Source: Glycomyces albidus (lineage in GTDB: Bacteria; Actinomycetota; Actinomycetes; Mycobacteriales; Micromonosporaceae). Taken from it: a DNA stretch of 64,000 nucleotides. The position numbers and the translations under genes were made by a program. The notes below the pieces were generated by a model that was not told the DNA's origin, searched no databases, and saw only the letters and a program-made list of their open reading frames with translations. The stretch spans positions 27,372-91,371 of the forward strand of contig NZ_WIAO01000024.1 in NCBI RefSeq assembly GCF_009451885.1. Direction: 5' to 3'. Shown piece by piece: positions 19,109 through 27,331 of the stretch (within the stretch, counting starts at the first letter, position 1; each line of letters opens with the position of its first letter).

Positions 19109-19354
19109 CAAGGGCCGCTCGGCCGAACTCGCCGCCTTCGTCCGCGGACAGTGGGGATAGAAAACTCCTCCCACCACATCAGGGACGTCACGTTCCGAGA
19201 GGACGCCGCGACCGTTCACACCGGGACCGCGCCCCGCACCATGGCCGCCTTCCGCCGAGGCGCCCGCAAAACCCTCGGCGCCACCAATATCGCCAAGACC
19301 ACCAAGGCAATCGGGGACGATCCAGCACGAGCCCTCCCGATCCCGGGCATCAAC
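19104..19354 (+). pseudogene. ISAs1-family transposase relic, frameshifted C-terminus
   Basis: Read in one frame, 19104-19157 gives GRSAELAAFVRGQWG. After a one-base slip, 19157-19354 gives IENSSHHIRDVTFREDA, then GTAPRTMAAFRRGARKTLGATNIA and DPARALPIPGIN. This is the conserved end of ISAs1-type transposases (GHW.IEN..H..RDV.F.EDA, then a.lRnlai). The rest of the element and its inverted repeats are not visible, and a stop codon sits at the slip. It is an old, dead insertion sequence. Confidence 0.75.
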
Positions 19355-19435
19355 TTTCAACCGAACCCCAGGAACTTGATCAAGCCCTCGCGCCGCCGGT
19401 CCCGGTGTGCGTTCGCGGCGGCGCAGCGGTCGGTC

Positions 19436-20563
19436 CTACAGGTACCCCCAGCAGATCGTGAAGGAGAGTTCGGGGAAGTCGGGGACCTCTTCGTATGACC
19501 AGCCCCAGCCGTTGCACCAGCTTTCGCCGTCCACGAGCTCGTTCGTGCGGCCGGTGAGGTACACGTTGCCGTCGTCGCAGTCGGACACGAACTCGAAGTA
19601 CGTGTAGTCGGAGTTCATCGACATGCAGTCGTCGACTTCCGCGTACCCGGCGTCGCCGCTGGCGTACAGCATCTGGAGGCACAGCACGGTATCCAAATAG
19701 GTCTGGCCGGTGGAGTAGCCGACGCCGTAGATGAAGTAGGTCGAGTCGGTGCAGGCGTCGTAGCTGGACTGCCCGTCGACCCGTTCGATCACCTTGAACG
19801 CGCCGTCCTGGCATTCGACGATGTTCCACGCGCTGCCGGCGGTAGAAGTGCCGTAGACGCATTCGCCGACCTGGGCGTGGTACGCGTCGTCGCCGCTGAT
19901 CGCGGTGTAGCTCAAGCACAGCACGCGGGAGGCGCTGGTCGAGGAGACCGCGAGGTTCACGGTGGGCATCGCGTCGCACGCGGTGAGATCGGTGGTGCCC
20001 TCGACGATGTCGACCGTCGTGAAGGCCCCCGCTCCACAGACCGCCGTCTCAAGGTCAGGGGTGGTATCGGTGCCGTAGTTGTAGAAGCAGTCGCCGACCA
20101 CGGCATCCGCGACCGGGTCCGCGACGGCGGTGTCGGTGGCGGCGTCGGTCGGGTCGGAGCCGGAGGCGCCCGAGTCGCCGCCGGAGTCGGCGGCCGTGAC
20201 ACCCGGCGGGTCAGCGGGGTCGAGAGCGATCACGAGGCCGGTGATGCCGAGGCCGACGAGCAGCACCACGCCGAGGGCGATGCCGATCCAGCCGGCGACC
20301 GGGATCCCCGAGGACGGCGGTGGCACGGGCGCGTACTGCGGCGGCATCCCGGGGTAGGCGGGCGGGTACGAAGGAGTCGCATAGGGGTTCGCGGTGGCGT
20401 AGGGCGCCGGACCGGGCGGGATCTGGGCTCCCGGCTGCGGGTACCCGATGCTGCGGCTCGTCTCCGGGCCGGGCGTGTAGCCCTGGCCGGGGCCGCTGGG
20501 TGCGCCGTAAGGACCCTGGTTCGCGGGCGGGCCGGCATTGGGGTCGTAGGAGGAGGGGTCCAT
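19436..20563 (-). CDS. Membrane-anchored protein with three LppU-like Cys repeats
   Basis: 375 residues. An N-terminal Pro/Gly/Tyr-rich cytoplasmic tail (1-87) leads to one membrane helix (about 88-113), then an acidic Ser/Thr linker. The outside part has three repeats that start VGDCFYN, VGECVYG and VDDCMSM and each carry further Cys (for example VCGAGAFTTVD, ECQDGAFKVIERVDG, DCDDGNVYLTG). This resembles LppU/SCO3897-type repeat domains, with probable disulfides. The role is unknown; an envelope sensor or scaffold is a guess. The gene has an isolated position and reads away from its 375-bp upstream gap. Confidence 0.75.
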   Translation of the reverse strand: MDPSSYDPNAGPPANQGPYGAPSGPGQGYTPGPETSRSIGYPQPGAQIPPGPAPYATANPYATPSYPPAYPGMPPQYAPVPPPSSGIPVAGWIGIALGVVLLVGLGITGLVIALDPADPPGVTAADSGGDSGASGSDPTDAATDTAVADPVADAVVGDCFYNYGTDTTPDLETAVCGAGAFTTVDIVEGTTDLTACDAMPTVNLAVSSTSASRVLCLSYTAISGDDAYHAQVGECVYGTSTAGSAWNIVECQDGAFKVIERVDGQSSYDACTDSTYFIYGVGYSTGQTYLDTVLCLQMLYASGDAGYAEVDDCMSMNSDYTYFEFVSDCDDGNVYLTGRTNELVDGESWCNGWGWSYEEVPDFPELSFTICWGYL

Positions 20564-20936
20564 GAAGCGATTCTGTCAGGCCGTCGCAACCCTTCCAGCG
20601 GGCGCAGCGGGCACTTTGCGACCGCTCACTCGGCGGTGCGGTGGGACTTCCGCCAAGCCGTCCAGGCGACCTGGAGCGTTATGGCGACGGCTGGTACGAG
20701 GATGAACACGACGAGTGCTCACTGGGAAGGCGAGGGCTAGTGCAGTGTACCGATCGAAGTTACCTAGGAGTAACGCCGATCGAGCGCGCCAAGCAATTAT
20801 GACCACTTGGCTACTGGCCGGACCCCGACCGAACCACTCGGGCGCGGCAGGGATGGTGTCCCCTGCCGCGCCCGAGTCTCGCCCGAACGGGCGATGGACC
20901 TGCACTGCCGTGACGGCAGCGCGCCGATCGACGTCG
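20564..20936. other. Gap without a supported gene
   Basis: About 370 bp between two minus-strand genes. Frames here are short and show no domain logic. It holds the terminator of the right-hand gene (20837-20876) and presumably the promoter of the Cys-repeat gene. Confidence 0.5.
20837..20876 (-). terminator. Strong hairpin terminator
   Basis: A perfect 16-bp stem, CTCGGGCGCGGCAGGG with its complement, and an 8-nt loop, 62 bp after the stop codon of the minus-strand secreted protein gene. Confidence 0.75.
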
Positions 20937-20938
20937 GC

Positions 20939-21379
20939 CTACGCGACGAGTGACGGACTGTAGTTGTGCCACTTGGTGGAACCGCTGCGCGATGCCCAGA
21001 CATGGACGCGGAATGTCTTGCCTTCGGCGATGTTGCGCTCGCAGGAGGTGCGGCCGCCGCCGTTGTTGCCGGTGCTGGTGTCGTCGAAGCAGACGCCTCC
21101 GGCAGCCGTCCAGTACCGGTACCCCTCGGGCGCAGTCTCGAGGGTCTGGAGCTGGGCGCGGATCCCCCAGCCGTCGGCGTGGAAGTCCTCTGCGACGATG
21201 TTCTCGCCGTAGCTCCAGGTCTCGGCGACACCGGCGTTGTACGTGCCTTCGGGGTTCTGGGCGAAGGCCCAGACATGGGTGGCGGCGTGCGCCGAGGCCG
21301 GGGACAAGGCGACGCCGACGAGGATCGCGGCGAGGACGATCAGGCCCTGCACCAGTGTCTTCAAGCGTTGTGCGCTCAT
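20939..21379 (-). CDS. Secreted protein, unknown function
   Basis: 146 residues. LVQGLIVLAAILVGVALSPASAHA is a Sec signal peptide with cleavage after AHAA near residue 33. The mature part (THVWAFAQNPEGTYNAGVAETW, TAAGGVCFDD, RTSCERNIAEGKTFRVHVWASRSG) has two Cys that could form one disulfide and looks like a small beta-sandwich. No family is recognised. It has its own terminator and a 330-bp upstream gap, so it is a single-gene unit. Confidence 0.75.
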   Translation of the reverse strand: MSAQRLKTLVQGLIVLAAILVGVALSPASAHAATHVWAFAQNPEGTYNAGVAETWSYGENIVAEDFHADGWGIRAQLQTLETAPEGYRYWTAAGGVCFDDTSTGNNGGGRTSCERNIAEGKTFRVHVWASRSGSTKWHNYSPSLVA

Positions 21380-21679
21380 GCGGTCTTCCTAACTCTGTTG
21401 AGTCGCTTACGCAACTTCGTTGCGGCGGAGGGGATCAGAGTTCGTCAGCGGTCTCAGCATAGCGGCGGACGGTCGACTTCGGCGAAATCCACATAGGCTT
21501 TCTTCGCCGCCGTCTCTCGGAGGCGAACCGGCGGCGGCATGGACGCGGATGTACGGCCGCAGACCTCGACGTGCCCCTACTGCTCTCCAACGGAGCGGGC
21601 TGGCCCCGGCGAGCTCGGCCGTGAGATCGAGTCCGCCGCTGGACCGCCTCGCGATCGAATCGGCCGAGAGAAGCAGAAA
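21380..21679. other. Gap without a supported gene
   Basis: About 300 bp between the secreted protein start and the terminator of the tRNA-Arg unit. It should contain the promoter of the leftward gene. Peptides ending in GFEPPTF-type strings here come from the antisense of the tRNA and are not genes. Confidence 0.5.
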
Positions 21680-21700
21680 AGCCGGGTCACCGACCCGGCT
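21680..21700 (-). terminator. Terminator of tRNA-Arg
   Basis: On the minus strand AGCCGGGTC and GACCCGGCT form a 9-bp stem with a 3-nt loop followed by TTTTCTGCTT, starting 12 bp after the tRNA 3' end. A good intrinsic terminator. Confidence 0.85.
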
Positions 21701-21711
21701 CTTCTTGATGG

Positions 21712-21784
21712 CGCGCCCCGAGGGATTCGAACCCCCAACCTTCTGATCCGTAGTCAGATGCTCTATCCGTTGAGCTAGGGGCGC
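21712..21784 (-). tRNA. tRNA-Arg(ACG)
   Basis: The minus strand folds as a standard 73-nt tRNA: acceptor GCGCCCC with GGGGCGC, D arm with AGCTCAACGGATAGAGC, anticodon stem TCTGA with TCAGA, loop CTACGGA (anticodon ACG) and a T arm with GGTTCGAAT. The discriminator is G and CCA is not encoded. ACG is read after A34-to-I editing by TadA. Confidence 0.97.
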
Positions 21785-21889
21785 ATGCCTGGCTTGATCT
21801 GTTCGATCAGGCCGGGCATAACCTTACCCGGCTCTGGATCGCGGCTGCAACCGGGTTCGATGGTGTGTTGTGGGTCATCAGGCCCGGTT

Positions 21890-21928
21890 TGCGGCGGTGG
21901 GATTTGAACCCACGACCCCCGGATTCGG
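21890..21928 (-). other. 3' half of a tRNA, candidate att-site relic
   Basis: The minus strand carries a perfect T arm, GTGGG-TTCAAAT-CCCAC (21897-21913), followed by an acceptor-like CGCCGC. It is preceded by a possible anticodon 3' stem and GGGTC variable loop. The 5' half is missing: the stop codon of the neighbouring gene lies directly upstream and no matching GCGGCG strand is near. Integrative elements use tRNA 3' ends as attachment sites and leave such copies, so this may be an attL/R relic. Confidence 0.5.
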
Positions 21929-21930
21929 CG

Positions 21931-22614
21931 TCAGCAGTTGTCCAGGACCACCTTCGCCAGGTTGCGCCAGGCTTCGGGGAGTTCCTCGGTGCGGTTCTCT
22001 GAGCGGGCGGCGGTCCAGACGGCGGCCTCGGCTTCGGGGACCTCGTCGCCGAGGAGGTAGCGGGCGACGAAGTCGGCGCGGTGGTCGCGGCCTGGGAAGA
22101 AGTAGCCGCCGGCGGCGAAGAGCGCGACGTAGGCCCGGTGGAGGCCGTTGGTGAGGGTCTCGGCCAGCTCCCACGGGTCGGTTGCGTCGCCGAGGCGCTT
22201 GGCGAGGGTCTCGGTCTCGGCGGCGACGGTCTCGCGAGAGGCGTCGGCGAGGGCCTGCGGGAACTCGGTCACCTCGGCGCGGGCCTTGGAGCCGAGCTCG
22301 GAGTCGTCGGCGAGGAGGGTGCCTTCGGAGAACGCGCCGATGACGCGGAGCGCCTCGTCGGCGGGCGTGCGCCAGCCCTCGCCGCGGCCGAGCTGGTCGA
22401 GGAGGTCCTGGAACCGCGCGACGGTGAGATGCGTCGCTTCGGCGCTGGCGTCGGCCGGGGCCTCGGCGGTCTCCCAGACGCACACGAGCTCGGCCTCCTC
22501 CCCGAACCCGGACAGGGCCGGCCCGTGCGCGTACGCGAACGCCAGGCGCTCGTCGTCGTTGATGTCGGCGAGGACGTCGGTGGAGAGCCTGAGGACCGCG
22601 TTCGGAAGGGACAT
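21931..22614 (-). CDS. Hypothetical protein, weakly nucleotidyltransferase-like
   Basis: 227 residues from the ATG at 22614; the frame is open further up but the extra part looks non-coding. Start NAVLRLSTDVLADINDD, then AYAHGPALSGFGEEAELVCVWE, which resembles a degraded nucleotidyltransferase GS-x-x-G...D-L strand-turn. The C-terminal helices end in HRAYVALFAAGGYFFPGRDH, as in some NTase/HEPN-like proteins (FPGRK). The catalytic Asp pair is not clear. Function unknown; the similarity is only a suggestion. The gene ends next to the tRNA relic. Confidence 0.6.
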   Translation of the reverse strand: MSLPNAVLRLSTDVLADINDDERLAFAYAHGPALSGFGEEAELVCVWETAEAPADASAEATHLTVARFQDLLDQLGRGEGWRTPADEALRVIGAFSEGTLLADDSELGSKARAEVTEFPQALADASRETVAAETETLAKRLGDATDPWELAETLTNGLHRAYVALFAAGGYFFPGRDHRADFVARYLLGDEVPEAEAAVWTAARSENRTEELPEAWRNLAKVVLDNC

Positions 22615-22743
22615 GCCGCAATTGTGGCTGTTCCTCGCAAGCTCGTCCAGCGGTCTGCGCAGAGACACCCCTCCCGTTTCCGACACGAGTGGCGTGCGGT
22701 TCGGGGGAGCACTCATGTCGCCCCCTGGCGCTAGCATGAGCGC

Positions 22744-23886
22744 ATGTCAACTCCTACCGGGGAACTCACGCCTGCGGCGATCGCGGCGTGGCGCGCCCGC
22801 TCCCAGCGGCTCTGGGGCGATCGCCTCGCGACGCCGCTCGACGCGTTCCGGCACTTGGGCGCGGTCCAGTCGCAGGAGTACCACCCTTCGAAGCTCACGC
22901 CCGCGATGCGGTCCGTCCCCGACGAGGAGGGGCTCGCGTTCGCCGGGCCGGCCGCCGTCGACGCGCTCCTGGAGAAGGGCGCGGTCGTGCGCACCCACGT
23001 GCTGCGCACCACCTGGCACACGGTCCCGGTGGAGGACCTGCGGATGATGCTGACCGCCACCACCCACCGCGTCCAGCAGGTCGCGGGCACCCAGTACCGC
23101 GCCCTCGGGCTCGACCAGGCGGTCCTCGACCGCGGGGACGACCTGCTCGAGGCGGCCACCGCCGGCGGGCGGCACCTGACGCGCGAGGAGGCCTCGGAGG
23201 CGCTCGCGGCCGGAGGGATCGCGGACCCGACCGGGCAGCGCCTGATCCACCTGCTGTTCCACGCCGAGCTCGAGGCGCGGATCTGCTCGGGGACGCCGAG
23301 CGACGGAAAGCAGACGTACGCGAACTTCGAGGAGCGGATCCCGGCAGGGGAGATCGGGCGGGACGAGGCGGTCCTCCAGCTCGCGCGCCGGTTCTTCACC
23401 TCGCGCGGACCCGCGACCGTGAAGGACTTCACCCGCTGGGGGACGCTGAAGGTGGCCGACGCGAAGGCCGCCGTCGACGAGCTCAAGACCGACGGAACGG
23501 GCCTGCGGGAGCTGCGGGTGGACGGCCGCGTCCTCTACTACACCGGTGAGCGGCCCGAACCGCAGGAGAGCGGGCCCGTGGTCGACTTCGTGCAGGGCTT
23601 CGACGAGATGCTGTGCTCCTACACCGACACTAAGGACTGGGTCCTGCACCACTCGGTGCCGCGGACCCTGTTCCCCGACCGGCCGCGGTTCAACTCGGCG
23701 ATCCTGCTGGACGGCCAGGTCATCGGCAACTGGAAGGCGACCGTGAAGCGCGACAGGGTGGTCATCGAGACCTGGCGCGTCCGGGGCTTCACCGCCGCCG
23801 AGATCGCGGCCCTGCGCCGCGGCGCCGACCGCCTCCGCGCCTGGTACGGGAAGCCGGAGATGGAACTCGGCCTCGACCACGCCTGA
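22744..23886 (+). CDS. Winged-helix DNA-binding protein, AlkZ/YcaQ-like
   Basis: 380 residues. It matches the HTH_42 family: AIAAWRARSQRL, HLGAVQSQEYHPSKL, VVRTHVLRTTWHTVPVEDL, a central ARRFFTSRGPATVKDFTRWGTL winged helix, and FVQGFDEMLCSY near the end. The Q-x-Q pair (Q42, Q44) lies where AlkZ-type DNA glycosylases carry their catalytic Gln motif, so excision of alkylated or crosslinked bases is possible. Glycosylase activity is known for a few relatives only. The ATG follows TAGCAT by 6 nt, so the mRNA is probably leaderless. Confidence 0.85.
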   Translation: MSTPTGELTPAAIAAWRARSQRLWGDRLATPLDAFRHLGAVQSQEYHPSKLTPAMRSVPDEEGLAFAGPAAVDALLEKGAVVRTHVLRTTWHTVPVEDLRMMLTATTHRVQQVAGTQYRALGLDQAVLDRGDDLLEAATAGGRHLTREEASEALAAGGIADPTGQRLIHLLFHAELEARICSGTPSDGKQTYANFEERIPAGEIGRDEAVLQLARRFFTSRGPATVKDFTRWGTLKVADAKAAVDELKTDGTGLRELRVDGRVLYYTGERPEPQESGPVVDFVQGFDEMLCSYTDTKDWVLHHSVPRTLFPDRPRFNSAILLDGQVIGNWKATVKRDRVVIETWRVRGFTAAEIAALRRGADRLRAWYGKPEMELGLDHA

Positions 23887-23894
23887 AACGCCGA

Positions 23895-23929
23895 GCGGGT
23901 GCGGCACCGCCGAGCGGCACCGCACCCGC
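23895..23929. terminator. Bidirectional hairpin between convergent genes
   Basis: GCGGGTGCGG and CCGCACCCGC form a 10-bp stem in the 57-bp gap between the winged-helix gene and the convergent DUF885 gene. Confidence 0.7.
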
Positions 23930-23943
23930 GATCATGCGGAGAT

Positions 23944-25641
23944 CTAGAGGCGCCCGAGCGCCTCGCTGAACGGGGCGAGGCCCATCGAGCCGAGGTTCAG
24001 GGCGTCGGTGTGGAACTGCTTCAGGCTGAACTCGGTGCCCTTGCGGGCCCTGTAGTCCTCGCGGGCCTGCATCCACAGGCGTTCGCCGACCTTGTACGAC
24101 GGGGCCTGGCCGGCCCAGCCGAGGTAGCGGTTGCGCTCGAAGGACAGCATGTCGTCCTCGATGGTCCGGGTGTGGGCCTTCATGAACTCGAACATCTTCT
24201 CGCCGTCCCACTCCTCGCCCGGCCGCCAGCCGAACGGGTTGTCCTCGGGGATGGCGAACTCGCAGTGGAGGCCGATGTCGACGATGACGCGGGCGGCGCG
24301 GAACGCCTGCGCGTCGAGCATGCCGAGGCGCCCGGCCGGGTCGTCGTCGTAGTAGCCGAGCTCGTCCATGAGCCGCTCCGAGTACAGCGCCCAGCCCTCG
24401 CCGTGGCCCGAGCACCACATCATCTGGCGCTGGAAGCGGTTGAGCAGCTCGGTGCGGGCCATGGTCTGGCCGACCTGGAGGTGGTGGCCGGGGACGCCCT
24501 CGTGGTACACGGTGGACTTCTCGCGCCACTTGCCGAACAGCTTCTGGCCCTCCGGCACGGACCACCACATCGCACCCGGACGCGAGAAGTCCTCGCTCGG
24601 GCCGGTGTAGTAGATCGCCCCGTCCTCGGTCGGCGCGATCTTGCAGTCGATCCTCCGGATCTGCTCGGGGATGTCGAAGTGCGTGCCCGCGAGGTCGGCG
24701 ATCGTCGAGTCGGCGAGCTCCTGCATCCAGTCGCGGAAGACGTTCTTGTCGGTCAGGTTCTGCTCGGGGTCCTGGTCGAGGAACGCCACGGTCTCCTCGA
24801 TCGTCGCACCCGGCTTGATCCGCTCGCAGGTCGCGCGCATGTCCGCCTCGATGCGGGCCAGCTCCTGCCAGCCCCACGCGTACGTCTCCTCGAGGTCGAT
24901 CTCGGCGCCGATGAAGTAGCGAGACGCCCGCGAGTAGCGGTCGCGGCCGACCGCGTCCTTCTCGGGCGCCTGCGGGGCCAGCTCCTCGCGCAGGAACGTC
25001 GCGAACCGCATCGCGGCCGCCCGCGCCCACGCCGCGCCGTCGCTCAACGCGATGCGCAGCGGCCCGGTCTTGATCGGCTCCCCGTCGAGGGTCACGCCGT
25101 TCGCCAGGGCCGCCCAGAAGTCGGTGTCCTTGCCCTTGGCGCCGTTCCAGTTGTCGCAATGGGTGGCGACCTCGAGGACCTGCCGCCGCGCGGCGACCCG
25201 GCCCGCGGCGGCCTCGGCCCGCAGCGTCTCGGTGTACTGCTTGAACGCGTCCGGGACGGCGGCCAGGCGGGCCGCGATGTTCTCGGCCGCGGCCTTCCCG
25301 TCCTTCGGCATCAGGTCGAAGATCTGGCGGACGCTGTGGACCGGCGACGCGAGGACGTTCAGACCCAGGTAGGTGTCGTCGGCCTCGTACCGCTCGAGGC
25401 TCAGCTTCAGGCGCTCGAGGATGGCCTCCTTGGCGACGCGCTCGCGCTCGTCGACCGGCTCTGCGGCCTCCAGCGCGGCGATGGTGCGCCGCTCCAGGTC
25501 GGCGGCCTCGGCCAGCCCGGCGGGTGAGAGGTCATCGAGTTCGTGATCGTGCCCGGGCACGCCCATCGCGGTGGCGTTCATGGGGCTGAGGGCGATGGCG
25601 TCCTCGACGTACTGATCGGCAATCTGATCGATTTTTCTCAT
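23944..25641 (-). CDS. DUF885 family putative metallopeptidase
   Basis: 565 residues, normal for DUF885. The zinc-type motif HEGVPGHHLQ is clear at about 405-415, with a downstream HGEGWALYSERLMDELG that supplies a possible third ligand. The rest is helical, as in M2/M3-like peptidases. No signal is seen, so it is probably cytoplasmic. The start overlaps the tyrA stop by 4 bp (ATGA), so it is translationally coupled in an operon GroES-like, tyrA, DUF885. Substrate unknown. Confidence 0.88.
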   Translation of the reverse strand: MRKIDQIADQYVEDAIALSPMNATAMGVPGHDHELDDLSPAGLAEAADLERRTIAALEAAEPVDERERVAKEAILERLKLSLERYEADDTYLGLNVLASPVHSVRQIFDLMPKDGKAAAENIAARLAAVPDAFKQYTETLRAEAAAGRVAARRQVLEVATHCDNWNGAKGKDTDFWAALANGVTLDGEPIKTGPLRIALSDGAAWARAAAMRFATFLREELAPQAPEKDAVGRDRYSRASRYFIGAEIDLEETYAWGWQELARIEADMRATCERIKPGATIEETVAFLDQDPEQNLTDKNVFRDWMQELADSTIADLAGTHFDIPEQIRRIDCKIAPTEDGAIYYTGPSEDFSRPGAMWWSVPEGQKLFGKWREKSTVYHEGVPGHHLQVGQTMARTELLNRFQRQMMWCSGHGEGWALYSERLMDELGYYDDDPAGRLGMLDAQAFRAARVIVDIGLHCEFAIPEDNPFGWRPGEEWDGEKMFEFMKAHTRTIEDDMLSFERNRYLGWAGQAPSYKVGERLWMQAREDYRARKGTEFSLKQFHTDALNLGSMGLAPFSEALGRL

Positions 25642-26567
25642 GGAGTGGACTTTACGCGAGGTCGGCGTCCGATCGCGACCTCCGTTTCGACCGCTTCGAT
25701 CCACCCTCCGGCGGCGCCGAACCCGAGCAGCGCCTCCCGCGTGAGCTCGACCCGTTCGGGCTCGCCGGGCGCCGGCGGCCAGGCCGCGCGCTTGGCGCGG
25801 GCATGGTCGAACCAGTCGGCGAGCGCCCGGTCGTCGCCGTTCGACAGGTGCGCGTGCGCGGTGCCGAGCTCCTCGCCGAGGTCGTCCAGCGACGCGAGGA
25901 GCGCCGGCCCGTTGCCCTCGGCCATCCCGGCGAACAGCGCGGTCGGGCTGGCCGCGACCCGCGTGCCGTCCCGGTAGGACCCGGCCGCGAGGCTGCGCGA
26001 CAGCGGGTCGTCGGCGACGAGGACCAGTGCGGCCGCGACCAGGTGCTCGAGGTGGGAGATCCGGGCGGCGGCGCGGTCGTGGTCGTCCGCGGTCGCCGGC
26101 ACGACGCGCGCGCCGATCGACGTCCACAGGCGCGCCAGCAGCAGCCAGTCCTCCAGACCGGTATCGGCCTCGAGGCACAGCACCCAGACGCGGCCCTGGA
26201 AGAGCCCCGGTTCGGCGCTGGCGAACCCGGCGGTCTCCTTGCCGGCCATGGGGTGTCCGCCGACGAAGCGGGGGAGCGCGGCGAACGCGCGTGCGGCCGC
26301 GGTCTTGACGGAGGCGACGTCCGTGACCAGGCCGCGGTAGCCGCCGAGCGTCGCGGCGGCCGCGCCGAGGTGGCGGTAGGGGGCGGCGACGACGGCGACG
26401 TCGGTGTCGAGCAGCGCGGCCGGGTCGGCGGCGACGGGGAAGTGCGCGGCGGCGGCCTCGCGGGTCGCGGCGTCGGGGTCGTGGCCGACCACGTCGTGGC
26501 CGGCGCCGGCGAGCGCCAGGGCGGCGGACCCGCCGATGAGGCCGAGCCCGGTGACCGCGACGCGCAT
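25638..26567 (-). CDS. tyrA: Prephenate dehydrogenase
   Basis: 309 residues. The N-terminal Rossmann motif GLGLIGGS (7-14), followed by DVVGHDPD and a VVAAPYRHL strand, binds NAD(P). VTDVASVKTAAA and GGHPMAGKETAGF are the conserved TyrA active-site segments; the His in GGHPMAG is the catalytic His region. The enzyme makes 4-hydroxyphenylpyruvate (or arogenate product) for tyrosine synthesis. The start overlaps the GroES-like stop by one base (TGATG). The C-terminus is shorter than in forms with an ACT domain, so there is no sign of tyrosine feedback inhibition. Confidence 0.93.
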   Translation of the reverse strand: MRVAVTGLGLIGGSAALALAGAGHDVVGHDPDAATREAAAAHFPVAADPAALLDTDVAVVAAPYRHLGAAAATLGGYRGLVTDVASVKTAAARAFAALPRFVGGHPMAGKETAGFASAEPGLFQGRVWVLCLEADTGLEDWLLLARLWTSIGARVVPATADDHDRAAARISHLEHLVAAALVLVADDPLSRSLAAGSYRDGTRVAASPTALFAGMAEGNGPALLASLDDLGEELGTAHAHLSNGDDRALADWFDHARAKRAAWPPAPGEPERVELTREALLGFGAAGGWIEAVETEVAIGRRPRVKSTP

Positions 26568-26902
26568 CAGAGGTAGAGCCCCGTGCCGTCGTTGTCGACG
26601 CGCTTGGCGGCGACGGCGTGGATGTCGCGCTCGCGCAGGAGGATGTAGGTGCGGCCCTGGATCTCGACCTCGGCCTTGTCCTCGGGGTCGAAGAGGACGC
26701 GGTCGCCGTTCTCGACAGAGCGGACGAGGGGCCCGACGCCGACGGCCTCGGCCCAGTGCAGTCGCCGTCCCATCTGGGCGGTCGCGGGGATCACGATCCC
26801 GGCGGCGGAGCGGCGCTCGGCGTCGGCGTCCTCGCGCACGAGGAGGCGGTCGTGCAGCAGCCGCACGGGGAGGCCGCTCGATTCCAACGGTGTCTCGGTC
26901 AC
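26567..26902 (-). CDS. GroES-like co-chaperonin-fold protein
   Basis: 111 residues from the GTG at 26902 (MTETPLESSG); starts at 26911 (TTG) and 26941 (ATG) are also possible, and none has a good ribosome site. The fold segments are GroES-like: LPVRLLHDRLLVREDADAERR, SAAGIVIP, VGVGPLVRSVENGDRVLFDPEDKAEVEIQGRTYILLRERDI. No groEL follows and no CIRCE element is visible, and the protein is 10 residues longer than GroES. It may be an accessory GroES variant. It is co-transcribed with tyrA. Confidence 0.75.
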   Translation of the reverse strand: MTETPLESSGLPVRLLHDRLLVREDADAERRSAAGIVIPATAQMGRRLHWAEAVGVGPLVRSVENGDRVLFDPEDKAEVEIQGRTYILLRERDIHAVAAKRVDNDGTGLYL

Positions 26903-27331
26903 AGCGGTCAACTCTATCGCCCGATCAGGCCCGTCCCGCATGGCGAGCGGCGGGGCTCACGTCCGGAACGTCCGGCCCCCGCGGGTTCGCGCGCCGCGCC
27001 GGCATCCGGTTCGAAGCCGTCCGATGCCGCCGGTGATTCCAAGACGAAGCTGCGCCCCGGCGGTGGGTGTGTCCGGACGCGGCGCCGCCCGGCGCAAGCG
27101 TGCCCTCGGCGGCCGGCTTCCGCGACCGCTCCGCATCCCGAGGGCTCGTGCGTCGCGCCGACGGCCCCCGGCACAAGGGTGCCGGAGGGGTGTGACAGGG
27201 CGCGCCGGTAGCGCCTGCGGGACCGGTCTCGGTGGTGCTGGCTGGATGTGGGACTTCGCACCGAACCGGTACCGTACGTGTTGACGTTGCACCCACCTCC
27301 GCTCTGCGGAGGAACCGTCCTTGGAGACACC
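26903..27331. other. Divergent gap without a supported gene
   Basis: About 430 bp between the divergent GroES-like and AI-2E-type genes. All frames are short or show no protein logic. It must contain both promoters; GGAGG at 27307-27311 and GGAG before 27332 belong to the right-hand gene. Confidence 0.5.

Noticed and set aside
21539..21778. Peptides ending in GFEPPTF or GIRTPNLL
   Set aside because: These are the well-known translation products of the antisense strand of tRNA genes, not proteins.
26567..27331. CIRCE (HrcA) site near the GroES-like gene
   Set aside because: No TTAGCACTC-N9-GAGTGCTAA-like dyad was found in the upstream region.
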